NCBI GenBank assembly: GCA_964552675.1
Contig: CAZKHJ010000015.1
Location: 1-53,741, forward strand
Source: Sulfurimicrobium sp964552675
GTDB taxonomy: Bacteria; Pseudomonadota; Gammaproteobacteria; Burkholderiales; Sulfuricellaceae
Length of the DNA: 53,741 nucleotides
Direction: 5' to 3'
This document shows, one piece after another, positions 47,142-53,741 of the stretch. A program made the position numbers and the translations under genes. A model generated the notes under the pieces. The model made no database searches. It worked only from the letters and a program-made list of their open reading frames with translations, and was not told the DNA's origin. Position 1 is the stretch's first letter. Each line of letters starts with the position of its first letter.

Positions 47142-48971
47142 ATGTGCGGAATCGTCGGTGCCGTCGCGCAACGCAATGTCGTGCCAATCCTGCTGGAAGG
47201 ACTGCGCCGGCTGGAATACCGTGGCTACGATTCGGCCGGTCTGGTGGTGATCAACCAGGGCCTGCAGCGGGTGCGCAGCACCGGCCGCGTAGCCGAGCTG
47301 ACGGCCCAGACCGGGCGCCAGGAAACCCACGGCCATCTCGGCATCGCCCATACCCGCTGGGCAACCCATGGCGGGCCGTCTGAGGATAATGCCCACCCCC
47401 ATGTCAGCCTGGATGGTATTGCCGTCGTGCACAACGGCATTATTGAAAACCACGAGGCTTTGCGCGAAAAACTGAAGTCCCTGGGCTACGTCTTTACCTC
47501 CGAGACAGACACCGAAGTCATCGTTCACCTCATTCACCATTACTACCACGCCTGCCGGGATCTGCTTGCTGCGGTGCGCGATGCGGTGAGTGAATTGCAT
47601 GGCGCCTATGCCATCGGCGTGGTCAGCGCGGATGCGCCCCATCAGCTTGTGGCGGCGCGGCGCGGCAGCCCGCTGCTGATTGGTGTTGGCATTGAGGAAA
47701 ATTTCATTGCCTCCGATGTTTCCGCCCTGCTGCCGGTGACGCAAAAAGTGATTTACCTGGAAGAGGGCGATATTGCTGATATCGGCCTGCTCCAGGTGCG
47801 TGTCCTCGATGCTGGCGGCAATCCCGTCGAGCGTGCCGTGCATGTGTCCGAGCTGTCTGCCGACATGGCGGAGCTGGGCAACTACCGCCATTTCATGCAG
47901 AAGGAAATCCACGAGCAGCCGCGTGCGATTGCCGATACCCTGCTGGCGGGAGTCAGCACCAGTACCGTCTCGCCCGGGATTTTCGGGCCGCAGGCGGAAG
48001 CTGTGCTAAGCCGGGTGAACGGTGTGCGCATCATCGCCTGTGGCACCAGCTATCATGCCGCCAAGGTGGCGGAGTACTGGATCGAATCCCTGACGGGTTT
48101 GCCGTGCCGGGCGGAAATTGCCAGCGAATACCGCTACCGTGACAGCGTGGCCGACCCCGAGGCGCTGATTGTCACCATCTCCCAGTCCGGTGAAACGCGC
48201 GACACCATCGATGCCCTGCTTCAGGCCAAAGCACTGGGCCACAAACATAGCCTGGCAATCTGCAATGTGCCGGAAAGCGCCTTGGTGCGGACCTCCGAAC
48301 TGAAATTCCTGACCCGTGCCGGGCCGGAAATCGGCGTGGCCTCGACCAAGGCATTTACCACCCAGCTGGTTGCCCTGTTTCTGCTGACGCTGGTGCTGGG
48401 GCGTCTGCACAGCAAGATCAGCGCAGCGCAGGAAAAAACCTGGCTGGACCAGCTACGCGAGTTGCCCGGCCTGGTGCAGCAGGCCCTGGCGCTGGAACCC
48501 GAAATTTCAGCCTGGGCGGAACGTTTTGCCGACAAACACCACGCCCTTTTCCTGGGCCGTGGCGTGCATTACCCGATAGCCCTGGAAGGCGCACTCAAGC
48601 TCAAGGAAATTTCCTACATCCATGCCGAGGCCTATCCCGCCGGAGAACTGAAGCATGGTCCGCTGGCGCTGGTGGACAAGGACATGCCGGTAGTCGCGGT
48701 GGCGCCCAACGACAGCCTGCTGGAGAAGCTCAAATCCAATCTGCAGGAAGTCCGCGCGCGCGGCGGCGAACTTTATGTCTTTGCAGACCAGGACAGTCAT
48801 TTCAGCGAGCAGGAGGGTGTGCATCTGCTGCGCCTGCCTACCCATGCAGGACCGCTCAGCCCCATCGTGCATACCGTGCCGCTGCAAATCCTGGCTTATC
48901 ACGCAGCCCTGTGCAAGGGAACGGATGTGGACAAGCCGCGCAATCTGGCAAAATCAGTGACGGTGGAATAA
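47142..48971 (+). CDS. glmS: Glutamine-fructose-6-phosphate aminotransferase
   Basis: Produces glucosamine 6-phosphate from fructose 6-phosphate and glutamine. The 609 residues have the N-terminal Ntn glutaminase domain (MCGIVGAVAQ, catalytic Cys2; RWATHGGPSEDNAHPH) and two SIS domains (IIACGTSYHAAKVAEYW; LTRAGPEIGVASTKAFTTQL; HAEAYPAGELKHGPLALV). The C-terminus DVDKPRNLAKSVTVE is the conserved segment recognised by Tn7 TnsD in other bacteria. I chose ATG 47142, since Cys2 must follow the initiator Met. No glmS ribozyme is present and none is expected in this group. Confidence 0.98.
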   Translation: MCGIVGAVAQRNVVPILLEGLRRLEYRGYDSAGLVVINQGLQRVRSTGRVAELTAQTGRQETHGHLGIAHTRWATHGGPSEDNAHPHVSLDGIAVVHNGIIENHEALREKLKSLGYVFTSETDTEVIVHLIHHYYHACRDLLAAVRDAVSELHGAYAIGVVSADAPHQLVAARRGSPLLIGVGIEENFIASDVSALLPVTQKVIYLEEGDIADIGLLQVRVLDAGGNPVERAVHVSELSADMAELGNYRHFMQKEIHEQPRAIADTLLAGVSTSTVSPGIFGPQAEAVLSRVNGVRIIACGTSYHAAKVAEYWIESLTGLPCRAEIASEYRYRDSVADPEALIVTISQSGETRDTIDALLQAKALGHKHSLAICNVPESALVRTSELKFLTRAGPEIGVASTKAFTTQLVALFLLTLVLGRLHSKISAAQEKTWLDQLRELPGLVQQALALEPEISAWAERFADKHHALFLGRGVHYPIALEGALKLKEISYIHAEAYPAGELKHGPLALVDKDMPVVAVAPNDSLLEKLKSNLQEVRARGGELYVFADQDSHFSEQEGVHLLRLPTHAGPLSPIVHTVPLQILAYHAALCKGTDVDKPRNLAKSVTVE

Positions 48972-48983
48972 GATAATTGAAGC

Positions 48984-49057
48984 TGGAGCGGGTGAAGGGA
49001 ATCGAACCCTCGTCGTAAGCTTGGGAAGCTTCTGCTCTACCATTGAGCTACACCCGC
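48984..49057 (-). tRNA. tRNA-Gly(CCC)
   Basis: A complete cloverleaf of 74 bases on the minus strand: acceptor GCGGGTG/CACCCGC, D arm GCTC/GAGC, anticodon loop TTCCCAA (anticodon CCC), T arm GAGGG-TTCGATT-CCCTT, discriminator T and an encoded CCA. The outer pair of the anticodon stem (27-43) is G-A, a mismatch. Its 3' end is only 12 bases past the convergent glmS stop. Confidence 0.95.
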
Positions 49058-49156
49058 AGCTGAGGCTGAATTCTACGTGGCTTCCCGGCTTTACTCAACA
49101 GCCCGATTCCCTTGAGCAGGTATCATGGGCCGGGGCTATCAATACCGGGGGAGAAA

Positions 49157-50272
49157 ATGACGGATATCAAGGAACTCCTGCAATTAATGGTGGAGCGGCA
49201 GGCTTCGGATCTTTTTGTCTCTGCGGAAATTCCACCTCACATGAAGATCGACGGGATAACGCAACCCGTTTATCTTCCCCCCCACCGCCGCCAGGATGAT
49301 AAAAAAGACACGCCTCTTTCACAGATTCCCTGGCCAGCCCTTAAGCCGGGGGAATCCAAGAAAATTGCCTATGAGTTGATGAACAATTCGCAGCGCAAGG
49401 AGTTTGAAAAAACCAAGGAATGCAACTTTGCCCTGGTTTCAAATCAGACTGGCCGCTATCGCGTTAATGTCTATTACCAGCGTGGAGAAGTGTCGCTGGC
49501 GGTGCGCCTGATCAAGTCAGACATTCCTACCTTTGAAGAACTTGGCTTGCCACCACAGGCTGCGCAACTCGCACTGCTTAAACGCGGTCTGGTATTGACG
49601 GTAGGCGCCGCAGGTAGTGGGAAAAGCACCACCTTGGCGGCTATGGTCGGGCACAGGGCGAAAATGATGGATGGGCACATTCTGACCATCGAGGATCCAA
49701 TCGAATTCCTGTTTGCCCATGGAAAGTCGATTGTAGAGCAAAGGGAAGTCGGGCTGGATACCATGACATTCGGCGATGCGTTAAGGAATGCGATGCGTGA
49801 AGCCCCGGATGTGATCGTCATCGGCGAAATTCGGGACCGGGAAACCGCCCAGCATGCCATCATGTATGCAGAGACAGGCGCGCTGTGTATTTCCACCCTG
49901 CATTCCAATAATGCGAATCAGGCCATCGACCGGTTGATCAATTTCTTTCCCGAAGAAGCGCGCAAGCAGGTTTTGCTGGATTTATCGCTTAACCTCAAAG
50001 GCGTGCTGTCCCAGCGACTGCTTCCTTCACTGGAAGGCGGTTTGGTCCTGGCGACGGAAGTGCTGCTGCAATCCGCCTATTCCTCGGACCTGATCCAGAA
50101 AGGGCAGATTGATACGCTGAAAGATGCCATTAAAAAAGGCACGGAAGTTGGCATGCAGTTATTTGATGACTGTTTGTTCAGGCTTTACAAGCAGCGCAAA
50201 ATTTCACAGGAAGTCGCTCTGCATCATGCCGATTCGAAAACCGATCTGGCGCTCAAGATCAAGCTATCATGA
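49157..50272 (+). CDS. PilU-like type IV pilus retraction ATPase
   Basis: A 371-residue member of the PilT/PilU GspE-type ATPases. The N-terminus MTDIKELLQLMVERQASDLF and C-terminal LFRLYKQRKISQEVALHHAD match PilU more than PilT. Walker A is GAAGSGKSTT, the Asp box is HILTIEDPIEF, Walker B is DVIVIGEIRDRET and the His box STLHSNNANQAIDR. An extended charged linker (PHRRQDDKKDTPLSQIPWPA) sits between the first strands and the ATPase core. No pilT or other pil gene is adjacent, so it is an orphan here. A GGGGGAGA site supports ATG 49157; an in-frame upstream ATG at 49112 is discarded. Confidence 0.88.
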   Translation: MTDIKELLQLMVERQASDLFVSAEIPPHMKIDGITQPVYLPPHRRQDDKKDTPLSQIPWPALKPGESKKIAYELMNNSQRKEFEKTKECNFALVSNQTGRYRVNVYYQRGEVSLAVRLIKSDIPTFEELGLPPQAAQLALLKRGLVLTVGAAGSGKSTTLAAMVGHRAKMMDGHILTIEDPIEFLFAHGKSIVEQREVGLDTMTFGDALRNAMREAPDVIVIGEIRDRETAQHAIMYAETGALCISTLHSNNANQAIDRLINFFPEEARKQVLLDLSLNLKGVLSQRLLPSLEGGLVLATEVLLQSAYSSDLIQKGQIDTLKDAIKKGTEVGMQLFDDCLFRLYKQRKISQEVALHHADSKTDLALKIKLS

Positions 50273-50300
50273 GGCTTCTGGCTATGAAGGGCGAAGCAGG

Positions 50301-50342
50301 ATGGAACAGACATTGAATTCGGCAGATCGGTATCTGCCATGA
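50301..50342 (+). CDS. Possible 13-residue leader peptide upstream of the CAP/CBS gene
   Basis: A 14-codon frame, MEQTLNSADRYLP plus TGA, with AGCAGG close upstream as a weak ribosome site. Its stop overlaps the next gene's ATG as ATGA at 50339-50342. It spans the hairpin at 50321-50338. Coupling is inferred; the peptide may simply be fortuitous. Confidence 0.35.
   Translation: MEQTLNSADRYLP
50321..50338 (+). promoter_or_regulatory. Hairpin directly in front of a start codon
   Basis: A perfect seven-base-pair stem GGCAGAT/ATCTGCC with a CGGT loop ends one base before the ATG at 50339. It occupies the space where a Shine-Dalgarno would be. Confidence 0.5.
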
Positions 50343-52249
50343 CTCAAGACAGCACCCCCTTGCCCCTGACCGCCACGGCCGATCATTTACGACGTTTTGC
50401 CCCGTTTGACCGGATGGAGCGGAGTGACGTGGAGTGGCTGAGTTCGCGGTTGGAGATGGGTTACTACGGCAAGGGAGAAGTGGTGCTCTCACCGGAACAG
50501 GGCGAAGCGCCCACCTTCTACATCATCAAACAGGGCGTAGTGCAGGGCGAACAAGGCGTTGCCCAGGCGCAGGACGACGCAGCCTGGCTGGAACTGCACG
50601 AAGGCGAATGCTTCCCGCTGGGGGCCCTGTTATCGAAACGGCCCGTCACCAGCACCTATCGCGCGCGCGACGACCTCTTCTGCTACCAACTCAAGCGCGC
50701 CGACTTCCACCAGCTCACCCGCCAGAGCGCCGCCTTCCACGACTTCTGCACCCGCCGCATCGCCAACCTGCTGGAACAATCCAAACACATCATCCAGGCG
50801 CAATACGCCCAGACCAGCAGCAGCCAGCAATCGATGAACAGCCCGCTCAGCGCCATCCTGCGGCGCGAACCGGTGACCTGCGCCCCCGATACCCCCATCC
50901 GGGCAGTATTGCAAACCCTGCACGACCAAAGCATCGGCGCCATGATTGCCGTGGAAAACGGCCGCCCGGCCGGCATCCTCACCCTGCACGACGTCCTCAA
51001 CCGAATCGCCCTGCCCGGCATCGACCTCGACCTCGACCAGCCCGTAATCGGCATCATGAGCACCCAGCTCACCACCCTCCCGCCGCAAGCCCTCGCCTAC
51101 GAAGCCGCCCTCGCCATGGCCCGCCACGGCATCCGGCACGTCCTGGTCACCGACCAGCACCAACTCCTCGGCATCATCTCGGAAAAAGACCTCTTCACAC
51201 TACAACGGGTAGGCTTGCGGCAAATCAGCAGCGCCATCCGCAGCAGCCAGAGCCTGGATCAACTCAAACAAAGCGCCCAGGACATCCGCCAGCTCGCCCA
51301 CAACATGCTGGCGCAGGGCGTAGCGGCGGAACAGCTCACCCAATTCATCTCCACCCTCAACGACCTGCTCACCCAGCGGCTGATCGAACTCGAATGCCAG
51401 GCCCAGGGCATCAGCCACAGCGAACTGTGCGAACTGGGGGTGTGCTGGCTGGCGCTGGGGAGCGAAGGGCGCTTTGAACAGACCCTCAACACCGACCAGG
51501 ATAACGGCCTCATCTTCACGGTAGCGGAAGGCAAGACAGCGGACGAAATCCGCGCCACGCTGCTGCCGCTGGCGACGCGGATCAATGCGGCGCTGGACGC
51601 CTGCGGCTTCCCGCTGTGCAAGGGCAACATCATGGCCTCCAACCCGAAGTGGTGTCTGTCTCTGGAGGAGTGGAAGGGAACTTTTGCCGAGTGGATCGAG
51701 CATGGTGATCCGGATGCGCTGTTGAACAGTACGATCTTCTTTGATTTCCGCCCGCTGTGGGGTAACGCCGCGCTGGCCGAAACCCTGCGCGCCTGGTTAA
51801 GCGAAAAGGCGGCCGCCAATCCCCGCTTTCTGCACCAGATGGCCGCCAATGCCCTGCGTAATCGTCCGCCGCTGGGGATGGTGCGGGATTTCGTGGTGGA
51901 CGGCGGCACGCTGGACCTCAAGCTCAACGGCGTCTCGCCTTTCGTCGATGCCGCGCGTATCTTCAGCCTGGCGGCGGGCAGTGGAGAAACCTCAACCATC
52001 CGCCGCCTGCGTGCCGCCTGTGCGGCCTGGAACATGAACAAGGGGGATGTGGAAGGCTGGATCGAGGCGTTTCTCTATCTCCAGCTGTTGCGTCTGCGGA
52101 TGCAGCACGAGCAGTGCGAGGCGGGAGCGGCATTGTCCAACCGGGTCGATCCGGATAGCTTGAACAGCCTCGACCGGCGCATTCTGAAAGAGGCCTTCCG
52201 CCAGGCGCGCAAGCTGCAGGCGGTGATGGAAAAATATTTCAGTTTTTGA
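50339..52249 (+). CDS. Cyclic-nucleotide-binding-like / CBS-pair / DUF294 nucleotidyltransferase protein
   Basis: A 636-residue cytoplasmic regulatory protein of four parts. A CAP_ED-like domain (about 15-140) is followed by two CBS domains (about 168-225 and 236-290) that usually bind adenine nucleotides. A DUF294 GlnD-like nucleotidyltransferase domain has GSEGRFEQTLNTDQDN (374-389) with the metal-binding D386 and D388. A DUF294_C substrate-binding helical domain ends near residue 630. Relatives often sit beside a DnaQ-like exonuclease or acetate/cation transport genes; here the upstream neighbour is pilU-like. The target is unknown. Codons between about 50.6 and 51.4 kb are strongly C-ending. 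No Shine-Dalgarno precedes the ATG, which follows a hairpin. Confidence 0.88.
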   Translation: MTQDSTPLPLTATADHLRRFAPFDRMERSDVEWLSSRLEMGYYGKGEVVLSPEQGEAPTFYIIKQGVVQGEQGVAQAQDDAAWLELHEGECFPLGALLSKRPVTSTYRARDDLFCYQLKRADFHQLTRQSAAFHDFCTRRIANLLEQSKHIIQAQYAQTSSSQQSMNSPLSAILRREPVTCAPDTPIRAVLQTLHDQSIGAMIAVENGRPAGILTLHDVLNRIALPGIDLDLDQPVIGIMSTQLTTLPPQALAYEAALAMARHGIRHVLVTDQHQLLGIISEKDLFTLQRVGLRQISSAIRSSQSLDQLKQSAQDIRQLAHNMLAQGVAAEQLTQFISTLNDLLTQRLIELECQAQGISHSELCELGVCWLALGSEGRFEQTLNTDQDNGLIFTVAEGKTADEIRATLLPLATRINAALDACGFPLCKGNIMASNPKWCLSLEEWKGTFAEWIEHGDPDALLNSTIFFDFRPLWGNAALAETLRAWLSEKAAANPRFLHQMAANALRNRPPLGMVRDFVVDGGTLDLKLNGVSPFVDAARIFSLAAGSGETSTIRRLRAACAAWNMNKGDVEGWIEAFLYLQLLRLRMQHEQCEAGAALSNRVDPDSLNSLDRRILKEAFRQARKLQAVMEKYFSF

Positions 52250-52266
52250 GCGGGACGGGGTTCGCA

Positions 52267-52282
52267 GGTTTCACGTGAAACT
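52267..52282. other. parS centromere-like site after the CAP/CBS gene
   Basis: GGTTTCACGTGAAACT holds the complete GTTTCACGTGAAAC core. It lies in the 99-bp gap between convergent genes, 13.6 kb beyond parB. Confidence 0.8.
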
Positions 52283-52348
52283 CGTGTGATGGGAGCCGTC
52301 ATGGCGAGGAGGTTCATGAGATCAGCTGCGCGCCATTCACCCCGCTAC

Positions 52349-53741
52349 TCAAGCCCCATGGTGAGGAAAGCGGATGGTGATCAGCGTGCCTTTTCCGTCG
52401 TGCCCTTCGTCCAGCCTGATGGTGGCGCCATGGCGCTTCACTACTTCCGCCACGATGGCGAGGCCGAGCCCGCTGCCGCTCTGGCCACTGCCGAGCACGC
52501 GATAAAAGCGCTCAAACACCCGTTCGCGGTGAGCCGGCGCGATACCGGGCCCGTTGTCCTCCACGCGCAGCACCGCCCCGCCATGCTGGTAATCCACGCT
52601 GACGGTGATATGTCCGCCGGCCTGGGTATAACGAATGGCGTTGTCGAGCAGGTTGTTGAGCATCTCGGCGAGGCTGGACGCGTCGCCGCGCAGGGGCGCG
52701 TGGCGCGGGATATCTTCGAAACCCAGATCGATCTCCTTTTCCAGTGCCTGGGGCACCCAGCGCAGGGTGCATTCCTGCGCTAGCCGATTGAGATCGAGCG
52801 GCGAGAAGGTTTCTGCCCCCTGGCCGCCCGGCTCGTTGCGTGCCAGGGTCAGCAACTGGTTGACCAGATGGCTGCCGCGTTCCGCGCTGGTGAGGATTTG
52901 TGCCAGGGCATGCTGTTGGCGCGCCACTTCAGTCTCGCGCAGTGCCAGTTCAGCCTGGGTGGTCAGGCCGGCAAAGGGAGTGCGCAGCTGGTGGGCAGCA
53001 TCAGCAATGAAGCGCTGTTGTGCCAGCATGACCTGCTTAAGGCGGGCCAGCAGATCATTCACGGCGCGGATCAAGGGTCTGACTTCCTCCGGTGCCCGGG
53101 CTTCATCCAGTTCGCTCAGATCATCGCGATGACGACGTGCTACTTCCCGGCGCAGGCGCTCAAGTGGCAACAACCCCTGCTTCAGCGCATACCAGACCGC
53201 CCCTACGGCAATCACGATCAACAGTAGCTGGGGGATCACGATATTGGCGAAAATGCCGCGGATCAGCGCCTGGCGTTGGTGTATGGTTTCCGACATGTGG
53301 AGTTGCAAGGGCCGGCTGGCGGAGGAGCCGGGGTAAACCAGGCTTACCATGCGGGTTTTTTCCCCTTCGCGTTCGGTATTGCTGAACAGTGGCCCATTTT
53401 TCCCGCCGCGGAGGGAAAGGGGGCGCCCAAGGTCGGCATTGCCCGCCAGCATTTTTCCGTCTGCGTCGCTGACGGCGTAATATACCCGGTCTGGCATACC
53501 GGGGTCGTTGCCATTCGGCAGCGCAGGCCGGATATCCAGCCGTTCCTTGCCGCTTCCCAGCCGGAGCTGGGCCGCCACCGATTGCGCCCGTTCCAGCAGC
53601 GCCAGGTCATAGGGCTGGTTGGCATAGTTCAGCGTGGCAACATAGCCCGCTACGGTGCTGAACAGCCACAACACGAACAACGGCGTCTGCATAAGGTCAG
53701 AAACATATTGCACTCTAAGAGGAGCGGAGTGCAGTGCGAAT
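52349..53741 (-). CDS. Sensor histidine kinase (TctE/QseC-like), probably cut at its 5' end
   Basis: A two-component kinase with an N-terminal membrane helix (PLFVLWLFSTVAGYVATLNY), a periplasmic 2CSK_N-type sensor region, a second helix (IVIPQLLLIVIAVGAVWYAL), HAMP, HisKA (RFIADAAHQLRTPFAGL) and HATPase (LLDNAIRYT, EDNGPGIAP, GSGLGLAIV). A GTG at 53713 could start it, giving 454 residues, but the frame stays open to the window edge. The residues before it (SAPLRVQYVSDLM) look like the usual Arg-containing cytoplasmic tip, so I think the true start lies outside. No response regulator is visible; it is probably just upstream beyond the edge. The substrate or signal cannot be told. Confidence 0.88.
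   Translation of the reverse strand, partial: FALHSAPLRVQYVSDLMQTPLFVLWLFSTVAGYVATLNYANQPYDLALLERAQSVAAQLRLGSGKERLDIRPALPNGNDPGMPDRVYYAVSDADGKMLAGNADLGRPLSLRGGKNGPLFSNTEREGEKTRMVSLVYPGSSASRPLQLHMSETIHQRQALIRGIFANIVIPQLLLIVIAVGAVWYALKQGLLPLERLRREVARRHRDDLSELDEARAPEEVRPLIRAVNDLLARLKQVMLAQQRFIADAAHQLRTPFAGLTTQAELALRETEVARQQHALAQILTSAERGSHLVNQLLTLARNEPGGQGAETFSPLDLNRLAQECTLRWVPQALEKEIDLGFEDIPRHAPLRGDASSLAEMLNNLLDNAIRYTQAGGHITVSVDYQHGGAVLRVEDNGPGIAPAHRERVFERFYRVLGSGQSGSGLGLAIVAEVVKRHGATIRLDEGHDGKGTLITIRFPHHGA

Noticed and set aside
47138..47142. Possible glmS ribozyme or riboswitch before glmS
   Set aside because: Only four bases separate glmU and glmS, so there is no room for such an element.
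50434..51477. A 347-codon overlapping frame inside the CAP/CBS gene
   Set aside because: It is almost entirely Pro, Arg, His and Ala, as expected from C-ending codons read in another frame. The overlapping gene has intact CAP, CBS and nucleotidyltransferase motifs.

Overview
The window is a stretch of betaproteobacterial chromosome spanning the replication-origin neighbourhood. The order rpmH-rnpA-yidD-yidC-mnmE-mnmG-rsmG-parA-parB-atpIBEFHAGDC-glmU-glmS, with dnaA-dnaN-gyrB running the other way, is the classic origin-proximal layout. A class I phosphoribulokinase points to a Calvin-cycle autotroph, perhaps a sulfur- or iron-oxidising Nitrosomonadales-type organism; that placement is inferred from gene content, not from a search.

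Layout. 1-2.7 kb: the 5' part of leuS (minus) diverges from prkB (plus). 2.7-10.5 kb: uvrD (plus), a minus-strand set LOG-DUF2782-thrB-BPSS1780-family membrane protein, then polA (plus). 10.5-20.0 kb: one compact minus-strand run def-fmt-rsmB-DUF4390-ntrY-ntrX-trkA-trkH with overlapping or nearly touching genes, combining translation start, rRNA methylation, a two-component system and potassium uptake. 20.1-25.4 kb: a LysM protein, dprA, smg and topA (plus), closed by a strong terminator. 25.4-30.5 kb: gyrB, dnaN and dnaA (minus). 30.7-45.7 kb: rpmH through the ATP synthase operon (plus), closed by a UUCG-loop terminator. 45.8-49.0 kb: glmU and glmS. 49.0-53.7 kb: tRNA-Gly(CCC), a PilU-like ATPase, a CAP/CBS/nucleotidyltransferase protein and a sensor histidine kinase that probably runs off the right edge.

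How it fits together. DnaA, DnaN, GyrB, TopA, PolA and UvrD handle replication and topology. ParA and ParB with three near-perfect parS palindromes (27.8, 34.4 and 52.3 kb) segregate the origin. DnaA boxes and AT-rich DNA flank dnaA on both sides. RnpA, YidD, YidC, MnmE, MnmG and RsmG serve RNA maturation and membrane insertion. The complete F1Fo operon has its own good sigma70-type promoter.

Most of the window is housekeeping and I see no phage, IS element, CRISPR array or obvious new defence system. The points most worth a second look are an NtrX-type regulator whose AAA+ domain has lost its ATPase and sigma54-contact motifs; a 13-codon upstream ORF and hairpin abutting the start of the CAP/CBS gene; the parS set, including one beside the gyrB start and a near-match inside polA; a DnaA box lying on the predicted dnaA promoter; a G9 tract in the LOG gene; a duplicated Cys-bracketed motif in the LysM protein; and a tRNA gene sitting where Tn7 would normally insert behind glmS. 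No gap between genes exceeds about 190 bases.
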